NCBI RefSeq assembly: GCF_027484505.1
Contig: NZ_JAIXSV010000306.1
Coordinates: 22,687-86,686 of the forward strand
Direction: 5' to 3'
Source of the DNA: Asticcacaulis sp.
Lineage (GTDB): Bacteria > Pseudomonadota > Alphaproteobacteria > Caulobacterales > Caulobacteraceae
Length of the DNA: 64,000 nt
This document shows, piece after piece, positions 35,030 to 43,745 of this stretch. The position numbers and the translations under genes are program-made. The stretch's first letter is position 1, and each line of letters opens with the position of its first letter. The notes under the pieces were generated by a model. That model saw only the letters and a list, made by a program, of their open reading frames with translations. It did not search any database and was not told the origin of the DNA.

Positions 35030-35947
35030 TCACTCCTGATCCAGGATGGCGACACCGAAACCCGATGCCCCGTGGGAATTGCCGTTGTAAAACAGATAGC
35101 GATGGCCGCCGGCATCAACGACGCAGGGATAGCAGACCATCTCCTGATCCCAGCCGCTGTCAGAACGGGGCAGAATCATTCGATTGTCCTGGCGTGTCCA
35201 GGTCAGTCCATCGGGGCTTTCTGCATAGCCCAAACGATAGGGTTCGGTCCGGGAACGGATCGAGTACCACATCTTGTAAAGGCCATTCTCACGGATAACC
35301 CACGGGCGGCCAAAACCGAATTCGGATGGATCGGCGAATTCGATCGCTTGCGTGCTTTCCCCGGTCCAAGTCAGTCCGTCGTCGGAACGGGTCGTGCGGA
35401 TGATATATTCAGGATACTGTTTTCCGCCGACATGCGTCCAGTGATGGGCGGAAACATACCAGCAGCGGTAGCCGCCATCATCCTCACGCACGATGGTGGT
35501 CGCCGACCGGATGAAGGGCTCGCTGTCGGTCCGGTCCAGAACCGGCGTGCGGCTCAGACGGCGGAACACGCCATCCGGCCCGCGCAGGGCCGAACCGGCG
35601 AACAGCATGTAAGGCACACGTTCGCACCGCTGCCAGCCGATATAATACATCACCGTCCCAAGGCTGGTTTCCACCAGGGCCGAGGGGTTGACGCCGCTAT
35701 CATCGAAACAGCCCAGTTCACCGATATCCAGAACGGGATCGGGATGGTCATAAAGGATGCGTGTCGGGTCGCGGGCATCCAGTTCCAGATAGCCGATACG
35801 GCCATTATAGCCACTGTCGACGGCGGCGTAATAGACGCGCAGGCGGTCATCCCCAACCGCTTCGGCGGTCGGGATGATGGCATAGGACTTGGCCCAGTCC
35901 CGGCTGCCGTCGGGAACGAAGACCCGTCCCAGCTTTCGCCACTTCAT
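35030..35947 (-). CDS. Five-bladed beta-propeller protein (GH32/43/68-like)
   Basis: 305 residues. Repeated W-rich blade motifs are visible: GYRCWYVSAHHW, LTWTGESTQ, GLYKMWYSIRS, YRLGYAESPDGLTWTRQ and YLFYNGNSHGASGFGVA. This pattern marks sugar-active propeller families. The start ATG 35947 overlaps the upstream stop (ATGA). There is no signal peptide, so it works in the cytoplasm, more consistent with a glycosyl-transfer or glycoside-handling enzyme than a secreted glycanase. The exact reaction is unknown. Confidence 0.75.
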   Translation of the reverse strand: MKWRKLGRVFVPDGSRDWAKSYAIIPTAEAVGDDRLRVYYAAVDSGYNGRIGYLELDARDPTRILYDHPDPVLDIGELGCFDDSGVNPSALVETSLGTVMYYIGWQRCERVPYMLFAGSALRGPDGVFRRLSRTPVLDRTDSEPFIRSATTIVREDDGGYRCWYVSAHHWTHVGGKQYPEYIIRTTRSDDGLTWTGESTQAIEFADPSEFGFGRPWVIRENGLYKMWYSIRSRTEPYRLGYAESPDGLTWTRQDNRMILPRSDSGWDQEMVCYPCVVDAGGHRYLFYNGNSHGASGFGVAILDQE

Positions 35948-36636
35948 GTTGTTGCCCGCACCTTGAAGAAACGCAGCGCCGATACTTTCGACGGCTCCCC
36001 GCCTGTGGCCGGATACAGCGCGCCAGGACTGGTATCGGTCATCAGGGTGACGCCAGGTCCGCACCAGTTATCTTCCGCCACCACCACATTGTTGGCCAAT
36101 GTGGCGTTGACGCCCAGAAAGCTGTTGGCGCCGATCCGGCAATAGCCAGAAATCACAACATGGGAAGACAGGAAAACATTGTCGCCGATCGTGGAATGAT
36201 GCCCGACATGGTTGCCGGACCACATGACCACATTGTCCCCCACCGTCACGAAGGGCTGAACGACATTATTCTCCATGATGAAACAATGTTCGCCCAGCCT
36301 GACATTGCGCCAGACAAAGGCCCGGCTGCTGACATAGCTGGCCGGGCGGTAACCCATGGCCTTGACCTTGTCCAGCAGCCGCCGCCGCAGGCGGTTCAAC
36401 TGACCATAGGTGATGGCCACGAACACATCATGCCCGGCCGGATCGTAAAGCTCAGGCAGATTTTCCAGCGCCACGACGGGCAGGTCCAGCAGGGTGTCGC
36501 GGTTCAGGAAAGCCTGTTCCACGGCGAAGGCGACCGGCTGATAGGAGGAATCATGGCTGAAATATTCGAAGGCCACCTCGGCGAAGGCGCTGTCGCCCAC
36601 AATGATGAGTGGCCGCTTTTCAGCACTGATAGCCAT
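35944..36636 (-). CDS. PglD-like acyltransferase (Rossmann + left-handed beta-helix)
   Basis: 230 residues. The N-terminal half has PLIIVGDSAFAEVAFEYF and FVAITYGQLNRLRRRLLDKV, a PglD/NeuD N-terminal domain. The second half consists of hexapeptide repeats (VGDNVVMWSGNHVGHHSTIGDNVFLSSHVVISG) with the catalytic His region NHVGHH. It would N- or O-acetylate an amino sugar. The ATG at 36636 overlaps the upstream stop by one base (TGATG). It is part of the four-gene minus-strand operon, possibly supplying the N-acetyl group for the dTDP-3-amino-sugar route or another amino sugar. Confidence 0.85.
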   Translation of the reverse strand: MAISAEKRPLIIVGDSAFAEVAFEYFSHDSSYQPVAFAVEQAFLNRDTLLDLPVVALENLPELYDPAGHDVFVAITYGQLNRLRRRLLDKVKAMGYRPASYVSSRAFVWRNVRLGEHCFIMENNVVQPFVTVGDNVVMWSGNHVGHHSTIGDNVFLSSHVVISGYCRIGANSFLGVNATLANNVVVAEDNWCGPGVTLMTDTSPGALYPATGGEPSKVSALRFFKVRATT

Positions 36637-37418
36637 CACGGCCTCCGGATCAGGATGTCTTCACGGCGGTTGGCCATCGGCAGCTCATCAGGCTGCGGCA
36701 GGATGAAGGCATCGAACCCGGCGGTGCGTGCCCGGTCGACAAGGCCGAGCACGATCGCATCTGTGATACGGCCATGCTCAATCTGATTGATCTTCACCTC
36801 GGGAAGGCCATCGGTGCGCAGATAGGCCTGATGATAGGCGATGCCGGCATCGCTGGACAGGAAGCGGTGACGCTTGGACACATTGGGAACGTCGCCCAGC
36901 AGCAGATAGCCGCCCGGCCGCAGAAGGGCCATCAGGGCGTCCAGAAAAACGAAGGGATTGGCTTCAAGGAACACGTGCTGGAGCACGCTGTAGACGATGA
37001 TGCCATCCACGCCGTCGGCCACATGCGGGGTCAGATCCGGACAGGCATCCGGAAACCGCCCGCAGACCTTGGCGATACCCTGGCCGTCCGGCAGCATGTC
37101 CAGCATTTCTTGCGCGTCCAGCAAGATCAGCTCATGCCCCTGTTTCAGGCAATGGTTGATCAGCAGCTGCGGCAGTTCCGAACATCCAGGCCCGACATCC
37201 AGAATCCGCTGGCCGGGCTTGTGCAGCACCCGCATCTTGGAAAGGATATCGGCGAAGATCGCGGCTTCATGCCCCTCCCGGAAACCCTTGGGGAACCCGA
37301 TCTTTTCATACATGTTCAGCGACGGGTCGGTCGCCATTCTGCGGAAATCATCAAAACGCAGGCCAGCGAACCGAGCAGCCTCTCTGTTGCCGTCAACGCT
37401 GTCGGGGCCTTTGCTCAT
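36636..37418 (-). CDS. Class I SAM-dependent methyltransferase
   Basis: 260 residues. RILDVGPGCSELPQLLINHCL is SAM motif I (about 72-92), LILLDAQEMLDML follows as motif II, and GIIVYSVLQHVFLEANPFVFLDALMALLRPGGYLLLGDVPN is the Methyltransf_11/25-type core. This is the first gene of the operon reaching 34.0 kb, so its promoter is likely between 37419 and 37501. The substrate is unknown, presumably an intermediate sugar. Confidence 0.85.
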   Translation of the reverse strand: MSKGPDSVDGNREAARFAGLRFDDFRRMATDPSLNMYEKIGFPKGFREGHEAAIFADILSKMRVLHKPGQRILDVGPGCSELPQLLINHCLKQGHELILLDAQEMLDMLPDGQGIAKVCGRFPDACPDLTPHVADGVDGIIVYSVLQHVFLEANPFVFLDALMALLRPGGYLLLGDVPNVSKRHRFLSSDAGIAYHQAYLRTDGLPEVKINQIEHGRITDAIVLGLVDRARTAGFDAFILPQPDELPMANRREDILIRRP

Positions 37419-37501
37419 AACCGTGTACGCTCCGAATGAAATGGCAAGCTGTCGGACGCGGAGAGCCTGAAACCAATCTGCACCCGGCAGTTGTTGGTCC
37501 G

Positions 37502-37732
37502 TCAGTGGCCCAATTTACGCTGCAGGTGTTCCTGGCGCCACTGAATTACCGAATCCGCCGTCTGCCAACGGTAGCCACGCAGGCCCGACAGGAACGGATC
37601 GTCAGCGAAACGACCGTTCATCATGAGGGAGCAATTGATCTGCTGCTGGATCAGCGGCACCGTGTGCAGGTTGTTGATGGCCCAGTCCCGTCCACCTTCC
37701 TGGTTCAGAATGCGCTCGCCTTGCGGGCGCAA
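37502..37732 (-). CDS. Short reading frame, possible remnant of a larger gene
   Basis: 76 codons with TTG start and a protein-like composition (GRDWAINNLHTVPLIQQQI, FLSGLRGYRWQTADSVIQW). There is no family I recognise and no clear Shine-Dalgarno. An in-frame TAA lies three codons before the TTG, next to a 14-bp palindrome (37746-37779). It may be the 3' end of a truncated gene whose 5' part was replaced. Treat as tentative. Confidence 0.35.
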   Translation of the reverse strand: MRPQGERILNQEGGRDWAINNLHTVPLIQQQINCSLMMNGRFADDPFLSGLRGYRWQTADSVIQWRQEHLQRKLGH

Positions 37733-37745
37733 GGGGACTTATACC

Positions 37746-37779
37746 AATCCCCCTTGATCGTGACCGATCAGGGGGGATT
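37746..37779. repeat. Near-perfect 14-bp inverted repeat
   Basis: Arms 37746-37759 and 37766-37779 pair with one T-G wobble around a 6-nt loop. The sequence AATCCCCC...GGGGGGATT is reminiscent of a small palindromic or miniature repeat. No T-run follows. Confidence 0.5.
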
Positions 37780-37906
37780 TCATGTTCCCTAGTGAAGCCT
37801 GACGGACGCATCCGCAGCCCTTGGCTTCACTGCATGGGCGGCTGTCTGGCCAAACGGATCGTTGGGCATGGCCACCAGTATCCGGCGGCCCCCGAAGGAC
37901 ATGTTG

Positions 37907-39142
37907 ATGCGTTACGATGCCTGTCAATCCAAAGACACCGTCATCGCCCAGATCGCTGAGGGGCCGCAGGCAGTCATCCTGGCCCCCGGTCATGGCACGC
38001 ATTCAGGCGATTGGGCAGAGACCGCGCCAGAGCCGCTGCTCCTGGACTATCTCATGCTCAATCTGGCCCGCCATGGCTTCCGCCGCATCGTGCTTGTGAC
38101 CGGCTATCCGGCAGTGCAGAGGGTGGCGTTAGCCACGCGGGCGCAGGACCTGGCCATCGATCTGACCATCATGGTGGAACCCGAACCGGTCGGCACAGGG
38201 GGTATGCTGCTTCAGGTGCGCCATCTGCTGGATGACCGCTTCCTGATGCTGAACTGGAATGCGCTGCTGGACGTCAATTATCTGGCCCTGGCCACACCAG
38301 CTATCTGGCGGGAGGGTGATCTGGGTATCGTCGCCCTGCGTCCGGTGACGGATGGTCGTCGCCAGGATCTGGTGGAGGAAAAGGACGGTCGCATCACATG
38401 CTTCGCCGAACGGCAGGGCGGGGTGGGACCAGCCCTGACCCATGGCGGTGTCTGCTGGCTGGACCGCGCCATCCTGGATGAGATCGGGACCTTGCCCTGT
38501 GCCATCGAACGCGGGGTGATGCCCCGGCTGGCGCGCGCCGGCCGGTTGGCGGGCCAGATCTGGAATGATGGCTTCACCGATATCGGGGCGCTGGCCGACC
38601 GCGAACGCGCACAGACGGAGATCGCGGCCCGGCTGCGGCGTCCGGCGGTCTTCCTGGACCGCGACGGGGTCATCAACCATGATATCGGTTATGCCCACCG
38701 GCCCGATCAGATCACCTGGACCCAGGACGCCGCCGCCGCCATCCGCCACCTGAATGAAGCCGGCTACTATGTCTTTGTCGTCACCAACCAGGCCGGCGTG
38801 GCCCGTGGCTATTATGACGAGGCTGCTGTCCAGACGCTGCACGCCTGGATGCAGGGGCAGCTAAGACAAGCGGGTGCCCATGTCGATGACTGGCGCTATT
38901 GCCCCTGTCATCCTGACGGAACGGTCGCCGCCTATCGGCGCCATGATGATTGGCGCAAGCCGGGACCCGGTATGATCCTGGATCTGGCCCGGTGCTGGCC
39001 GGTGGATATGGAAGGCAGCTTCCTGATCGGTGATCGCGCCAGCGATCTGGAAGCGGCCGCAGCAGCCGGTATCCGGGGGCATATGGTGGAAGAGGCAGGG
39101 TTGCTGAACCAGGTGCGCCGCCTCACGGATGGCAGGAAATAG
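37907..39142 (+). CDS. Sugar nucleotidyltransferase-like domain fused to HAD-IIIA phosphatase (GmhB-like)
   Basis: About 411 residues from ATG 37907, placed by AAGGA seven nt upstream; longer starts at 37868, 37901 and TTG 37862 exist. Residues 1-235 resemble NTP transferases such as HddC, but the signature loop is degenerate: APGHGTHSGDWAETAPEPLL replaces the usual GGxGTRLxPxTxxxPKP, and the catalytic Lys is a Glu. The C-terminal domain (245-400) is an intact HAD phosphatase with D251 and D253 in FLDRDGVIN, VVTNQAGVARGYY and FLIGDRASDLEAA. The usual second Zn pair CxC is replaced by HDDW. This suggests heptose- or sugar-bisphosphate dephosphorylation, with the first domain regulatory or altered. 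Confidence 0.8.
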   Translation: MRYDACQSKDTVIAQIAEGPQAVILAPGHGTHSGDWAETAPEPLLLDYLMLNLARHGFRRIVLVTGYPAVQRVALATRAQDLAIDLTIMVEPEPVGTGGMLLQVRHLLDDRFLMLNWNALLDVNYLALATPAIWREGDLGIVALRPVTDGRRQDLVEEKDGRITCFAERQGGVGPALTHGGVCWLDRAILDEIGTLPCAIERGVMPRLARAGRLAGQIWNDGFTDIGALADRERAQTEIAARLRRPAVFLDRDGVINHDIGYAHRPDQITWTQDAAAAIRHLNEAGYYVFVVTNQAGVARGYYDEAAVQTLHAWMQGQLRQAGAHVDDWRYCPCHPDGTVAAYRRHDDWRKPGPGMILDLARCWPVDMEGSFLIGDRASDLEAAAAAGIRGHMVEEAGLLNQVRRLTDGRK

Positions 39143-39158
39143 CAGGCCGATAGCTCTG

Positions 39159-39188
39159 AATGATATCAGTTAGCTATCTGATATCATT
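39159..39188. promoter_or_regulatory. 11-bp dyad upstream of galE
   Basis: AATGATATCAG at 39159-39169 and its exact reverse complement at 39178-39188, with spacer TTAGCTAT. A second overlapping 7-bp dyad (GATAGCT at 39150-39156 with AGCTATC at 39173-39179) could compete with it. Operator or transcript hairpin; not distinguishable here. Confidence 0.4.
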
Positions 39189-39279
39189 TCATCCGATAGG
39201 ATGAGGCCAATTGCCGGCATCCTTCCCGGCGCGACGCCTGACAGGGCATAGTGGCGATGGAGAAAGTCAGGGATTGGAT

Positions 39280-40302
39280 ATGGATACGGTACTTGTCACG
39301 GGTGGTGCAGGCTATATCGGCAGCCATGCTGTTCTGGCGCTGCGGGCGGCGGGCCGCGCAGCCGTGGTCCTGGATGATCTGTCAACCGGTGACCGGAAGC
39401 TGGTGCCTGCCGATGTGCCGCTGATCGTGGGGGATATCGCTGATGGCGAGCAGACAGCCTCTCTGCTGCACGATTACCATATCGGCACCGTCATGCATTT
39501 CGCCGGCTCGATCATCGTGCCGGAATCCGTGGCCGATCCCCTGAAATATTACCGGAACAACACCGCCGCCAGTCGCAGCCTGATCGAGACCTGTATCAAG
39601 GCCGGGGTGGGGCACTTCATCTTCTCCTCCACAGCCGCCATCTATGGCAATCCGCCCACCCGGATAGTGACCGAACAGACCCCGACCGCACCGATCAGCC
39701 CCTATGGCTGGTCCAAGCTGATGACGGAGCAGATGCTGGCCGATGTGGCAGCGGCACATCCGGCCTTCCGCTACATCGCCTTGCGCTATTTCAATGTGGC
39801 CGGCGCCGATCCGGACGGGCGGGCCGGGCAGGTGACCCCGAACGCCACCCATCTGATCAAGCTGGCCTGCGAGACGGCATTGGGCCGGCGCGAGGCGCTG
39901 AACATCTTCGGCAGTGATTATCCCACCCCGGACGGGACCTGCATCCGCGACTATATCCATGTCAGCGATCTGGCCGACGCGCATATCTGCGCCTTGGACC
40001 ACCTGGAAAAGGGCGGGGACAGCTTGGTGCTGAATTGCGGCTATGGGCGCGGCTATTCGGTGCGCCAGGTGGCCGAAGCCGTGGACCGTGCCGCAGGGAA
40101 GCCCCTGCGGAAGCTTGAGGCGCCGCGCCGCGCCGGCGATCCGATCGAACTGGTGGCCGACAGCACCCGGCTGCGCGACCTGCTGGGCTGGCACCCGCGC
40201 CTGGATGATCTGGATCTGATCGTGCGGCACGCGCTGGAATGGGAGGAAAGAAAAGGTGTGCCGGTTCAAATTCCCGCATGTTTCCGGGCACTTGCGATTT
40301 AA
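39280..40302 (+). CDS. galE: UDP-glucose 4-epimerase
   Basis: 340 residues from ATG 39280 (MDTVLVTGGAGYIGSH), which is the canonical GalE start; an upstream extension to 39211 is not supported by similarity. Family landmarks follow: VVLDDLSTG, HFAGSIIVPESVADPLKYY, the catalytic SSTAAIYG and YGWSKL, and RYFNVAGADPDG, then YIHVSDLADAH and LNCGYGRGYSVRQV. It interconverts UDP-Glc/UDP-Gal or the GlcNAc pair. It lies between the nucleotidyltransferase-HAD fusion and the nonulosonate operon. Confidence 0.95.
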   Translation: MDTVLVTGGAGYIGSHAVLALRAAGRAAVVLDDLSTGDRKLVPADVPLIVGDIADGEQTASLLHDYHIGTVMHFAGSIIVPESVADPLKYYRNNTAASRSLIETCIKAGVGHFIFSSTAAIYGNPPTRIVTEQTPTAPISPYGWSKLMTEQMLADVAAAHPAFRYIALRYFNVAGADPDGRAGQVTPNATHLIKLACETALGRREALNIFGSDYPTPDGTCIRDYIHVSDLADAHICALDHLEKGGDSLVLNCGYGRGYSVRQVAEAVDRAAGKPLRKLEAPRRAGDPIELVADSTRLRDLLGWHPRLDDLDLIVRHALEWEERKGVPVQIPACFRALAI

Positions 40303-40395
40303 CCCGTTCTCACGTCGCCAAGCCTGGGTGTAAGCTTCGCCAGTCCGGGCGCCATCTCTTGGTCGCCGCCCCACCCTTGTTCGGAGCAGGAGAGC

Positions 40396-41400
40396 ATGAC
40401 CCGTCCGGTTCTCGTCACCGGTGCCGATGGCTTCATCGGCAGCCATCTGGTCGAGACGCTGGTCCGACAAGGTCGCTCCGTGCGGGCCTTCTGCTGCTAC
40501 AACAGCTTCAACAGTTGGGGCTGGCTGGATACGGTTGAAAAGGATGTCCGCGCCGGCCTTGATGTGGTGCTGGGCGATATCCGTGACCGGCATTGCGTGG
40601 AAGAAGCCATGCGAGGTTGCGGATCGGTTCTGCATCTGGCAGCCCTGATCGCCATTCCTTTCAGCTATCGGGCGGCGGAGAGTTTTGTCGATGTCAATGT
40701 GAAAGGCACCTTGAATGTGCTGGAGGCTGCCCGCCGGCTGTCGGTTGATCGGGTCGTCCAGACATCGACGAGCGAAACCTATGGCAGCGCGCAGTTCGTG
40801 CCGATGACGGAAGAACATCCGCTTTCGGCCCAGTCCCCCTATGCCGCCACCAAGATCGCGGCCGACCAGATGGCCCTGTCCTATTGGCGCAGCTTCGGCC
40901 TGCCCGTAGCCGTGGTCCGGCCTTTCAACACTTTCGGGCCACGCCAGAGCCTGCGGGCGGTCATTCCTACCATTCTGACCCAGCTTCTGGACGGGGCACC
41001 CACCCTGCACCTGGGGGCGCTGGATCCGCGACGCGACTTTACCTTTGTTGGCGATACGGTGGCAGGCATGATCGCCGTTCATGACCACCCTGCCGCTATC
41101 GGCCAGGTGATCAATATCGGCAGCGGGCATGAGGTCTCCATCGGCGATCTGGCCCGCCTGTGTATGGCCGTGACGGGCCGCGAAGCAGAACTGAAGCAGG
41201 AGACTGCGCGTCTGCGCCCTGTCGACAGCGAGGTCGACCGGCTGCTGTGTGGCAATGAAAAGGCCCTCAGTCTGTTGGGCTGGCGGCCGACCCTGGTCGG
41301 GGAAGCGGGCCTGCAGGAGGGGCTGTCGCGCTTTGCGGACTGGCTGCGCAATCCAGACAACCGCGCCCGCTATGTGAATGTTGATCGATATGTCGTCTGA
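40396..41400 (+). CDS. legB: Nucleotide-GlcNAc 4,6-dehydratase (LegB-like)
   Basis: 334 residues. Extended SDR: VLVTGADGFIGSHLVE, LHLAALIAIPFSYRA, TSTSETYG, SPYAATKIAADQMAL and RPFNTFGPRQS, matching the LegB/PtmF group of GDP- or UDP-GlcNAc 4,6-dehydratases in legionaminic acid loci rather than inverting PseB. It is the first gene of a run of twelve overlapping or touching genes extending to 51.8 kb. The start ATG 40396 has GGAGCAGGAGAGC immediately upstream. Confidence 0.9.
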   Translation: MTRPVLVTGADGFIGSHLVETLVRQGRSVRAFCCYNSFNSWGWLDTVEKDVRAGLDVVLGDIRDRHCVEEAMRGCGSVLHLAALIAIPFSYRAAESFVDVNVKGTLNVLEAARRLSVDRVVQTSTSETYGSAQFVPMTEEHPLSAQSPYAATKIAADQMALSYWRSFGLPVAVVRPFNTFGPRQSLRAVIPTILTQLLDGAPTLHLGALDPRRDFTFVGDTVAGMIAVHDHPAAIGQVINIGSGHEVSIGDLARLCMAVTGREAELKQETARLRPVDSEVDRLLCGNEKALSLLGWRPTLVGEAGLQEGLSRFADWLRNPDNRARYVNVDRYVV

Positions 41401-42583
41401 CACCACCTTCATCCCGCTTTCCGTTCCCTGTCTGGGGGGGCGGGAGCGCGAATATCTGACCAGCTGCGTGGATGATAACTGGGTTTCCTCCGTCGGGCCC
41501 TTTGTACGGCGGTTCGAGGGGGCGTTCGCCCAGCATGTGGGGGCTAGCCATGCCATCGCCTGTGCGTCGGGTACGGCGGCACTGCATCTGGCGATGCTGG
41601 CCGCCGGTGTCGAACCCGGTGACCTGATACTGGTTTCCAGTCTGACATTTATTGCCTCTGTCAACGCCATCCGCCATGCCGGAGCCGATCCCGTGCTGGT
41701 GGACTGCCATCCCGGCAGCTGGCAGATGGACATGGACCGTGTCAGCCGTTTCCTGATGGAAGAGTGTGATACGCGGGAAGGCACCTGCCGACATCGGCAA
41801 AGCGGGCGGCGGGTGGCCGGCATCGTGCCCGTCCATATCCTGGGCCATGGGGCCGATCTGCCCGCGCTGCTGGCCATCGCTGCCCGTCATCATCTGGTTG
41901 TCGTCGAGGATGCGGCGGAAGCGTTGGGTGTCCGCATAGCGGGCCGACATGCGGGCACCTTCGGCCGGTTGGGCTGTTTCAGCTTCAACGGCAATAAGAC
42001 CATCACCACGGGTGCCGGCGGCATGGTGGTAACCGACGACAGGACGCTGGCCGACCGGGTGCGCCATCTGTCCGAACAGGCCAAGCTGCCGGGCAGCGAA
42101 TATGTCCATGACGCCGTTGGCTATAACTACCGGATGAGCAACCTGCATGCTGCGGTGGGGCTTGCACAGTTGGAGCAACTGACCGGTCATCTGGCCGCCA
42201 AGCGCGCCATCGCCGACCGCTATGCCAGCGCCTTCGCAGGCCGGGCCGGCATCGGTTGGATCAGACCGACAGAGGGCGTGGACCCCGCCTGGTGGCTGTT
42301 CACCCTGACCATCGATCCCGCCATCACGGGCCTGACAGCCCGGCAGGTGATGGCGCATCTGAAGGAACAGGGGATCGAGAGCCGTCCCCTCTGGCAACCC
42401 ATCCATCTGTCCCCCGCCCATACTGGTGCCCTGTTCCTTGGTGGTGAGGTGGCAGAGCGGCTTTACGATCAGGCATTGAGCCTACCCAGTTCCGTCGGCC
42501 TTTCAGCCACCGATCAGGATCGGGTGATCGAGACCATCACGGAGCTGCTGATGTCCAATCAACGCAGGAGCAACCATGCGTAG
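41390..42583 (+). CDS. legC: PLP-dependent sugar 4-aminotransferase (LegC-like)
   Basis: 397 residues from ATG 41390, overlapping the legB stop by 11 bp. PLSVPCLGGREREYL and DDNWVSSVGPFVRRFE are typical of the LegC/PglE branch. ACASGTAALHLAML, VEDAAEALG and the PLP Lys K203 in CFSFNGNKTITTGAGG are intact, and VGYNYRMSNLHAAVGLAQLE follows. It aminates the 4-keto-6-deoxy intermediate to give the 4-amino sugar that LegH acetylates. Confidence 0.92.
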   Translation: MSSDTTFIPLSVPCLGGREREYLTSCVDDNWVSSVGPFVRRFEGAFAQHVGASHAIACASGTAALHLAMLAAGVEPGDLILVSSLTFIASVNAIRHAGADPVLVDCHPGSWQMDMDRVSRFLMEECDTREGTCRHRQSGRRVAGIVPVHILGHGADLPALLAIAARHHLVVVEDAAEALGVRIAGRHAGTFGRLGCFSFNGNKTITTGAGGMVVTDDRTLADRVRHLSEQAKLPGSEYVHDAVGYNYRMSNLHAAVGLAQLEQLTGHLAAKRAIADRYASAFAGRAGIGWIRPTEGVDPAWWLFTLTIDPAITGLTARQVMAHLKEQGIESRPLWQPIHLSPAHTGALFLGGEVAERLYDQALSLPSSVGLSATDQDRVIETITELLMSNQRRSNHA

Positions 42584-43745
42584 GGTGGCCATCGTTACCG
42601 GAACCCGCGCCGATTACGGCCTGCTGCGCCCCTTGCTGGCCGCCCTGGGCCAGATTGACCAGATCGAGGTCGGGGTGCTGGTCACGGGCTCACATCTGGT
42701 GCCGGAATTCGGGCGGACCGTGACAGAGATCGAGGAGGATGGCTGGCCTATCTGGGCACGGGTGGAGGCGCTGCTGGCCGGTGACAGTCCCGATGCCATC
42801 TGCAAATCCATGGCCCTGACCTGCATCGGCATGTCGGATGCGCTGGCACGGTGCCGCCCCGACCTGCTGGTCGGATTGGGCGACCGGTATGAACTGTTGG
42901 CGACCGTCCAGGCGGCCATGGTCCACCGCATCCCCGTGGCCCACCTGCATGGCGGTGAGGCGACGGAAGGCCTGATCGACGAGGCCATCCGCCACGCCGT
43001 GTCGAAGATGGCCCATCTGCATTTCACCAGCACCGAGCCCTATCGCCAGCGCCTGCTGCGCATGGGAGAGGCCCCCGAGCGGGTTTTCACCGTGGGTGCC
43101 CTGGGGATCGATAACATCCTGTCACAGCCTGTTCCCGACCGGGCGACCCTGGAAAGGGAACTGGGCATGGCGCTACCCGCTGACCGCCCCCTGTTCCTGG
43201 TCACCTATCACCCCGTCACGCTGGATGCCGCCAGCCCGGCCGCTGCCGTAGAGGCGATGCTATCGGCGCTGGATGGGGTAGGGGATATCACCTGTGTCAT
43301 GACCTATCCCAATGCCGATACATTGGGCCGCGACATCCTGGAGCCACTGCGTCGCTATGCGGTGCGCCGAACAGGGCGGGTCCAGCTGGTGCCCAGCCTG
43401 GGGGTCCGGCGTTATCTGGGCTTGATGCGATTGGCCGACGCCGTGGTCGGCAATTCCTCCAGCGGCATCATCGAGGCTCCCTCACTCGGCGTGCCCACCA
43501 TCGATATCGGCGACCGTCAGAAAGGCCGCCTGCGCGCGCCATCCGTTCTCTGGTGTCCCGCGGACGAAGAGGCGATTGCGGCGACGTTGCGCCGGTCACA
43601 GGAGCCGGAATTCCGGGCTATGGCCCGTGCAGTGACCAATCCCTATGGCGATGGACAGGCAGCCCGCCGCATCGCCGAGCGGCTGGTTCATGAGCCGCTG
43701 GACGGCATCCTGCGCAAACGCTTCCATGACGGGGGGGCGGCATGA
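42576..43745 (+). CDS. legG: Hydrolysing UDP/GDP-sugar 2-epimerase (LegG/NeuC-like)
   Basis: 389 residues. VAIVTGTRADYGLLRPLLAAL is the NeuC/LegG start, followed by LVTGSHLVPEFGRTV, VGLGDRYELLATVQAA, HLHGGEATEGLIDEAIRHA and VGNSSSGIIEAPSLGVPTIDIGDRQKGR. It releases 2-epimerised 2,4-diacetamido-2,4,6-trideoxy-mannose. Overlaps legC by 8 bp. Confidence 0.95.
   Translation: MRRVAIVTGTRADYGLLRPLLAALGQIDQIEVGVLVTGSHLVPEFGRTVTEIEEDGWPIWARVEALLAGDSPDAICKSMALTCIGMSDALARCRPDLLVGLGDRYELLATVQAAMVHRIPVAHLHGGEATEGLIDEAIRHAVSKMAHLHFTSTEPYRQRLLRMGEAPERVFTVGALGIDNILSQPVPDRATLERELGMALPADRPLFLVTYHPVTLDAASPAAAVEAMLSALDGVGDITCVMTYPNADTLGRDILEPLRRYAVRRTGRVQLVPSLGVRRYLGLMRLADAVVGNSSSGIIEAPSLGVPTIDIGDRQKGRLRAPSVLWCPADEEAIAATLRRSQEPEFRAMARAVTNPYGDGQAARRIAERLVHEPLDGILRKRFHDGGAA

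Noticed and set aside
39382..41877. 831-codon open frame on the minus strand over galE, legB and legC
   Set aside because: Shadow frame; all three plus-strand genes have intact family motifs.
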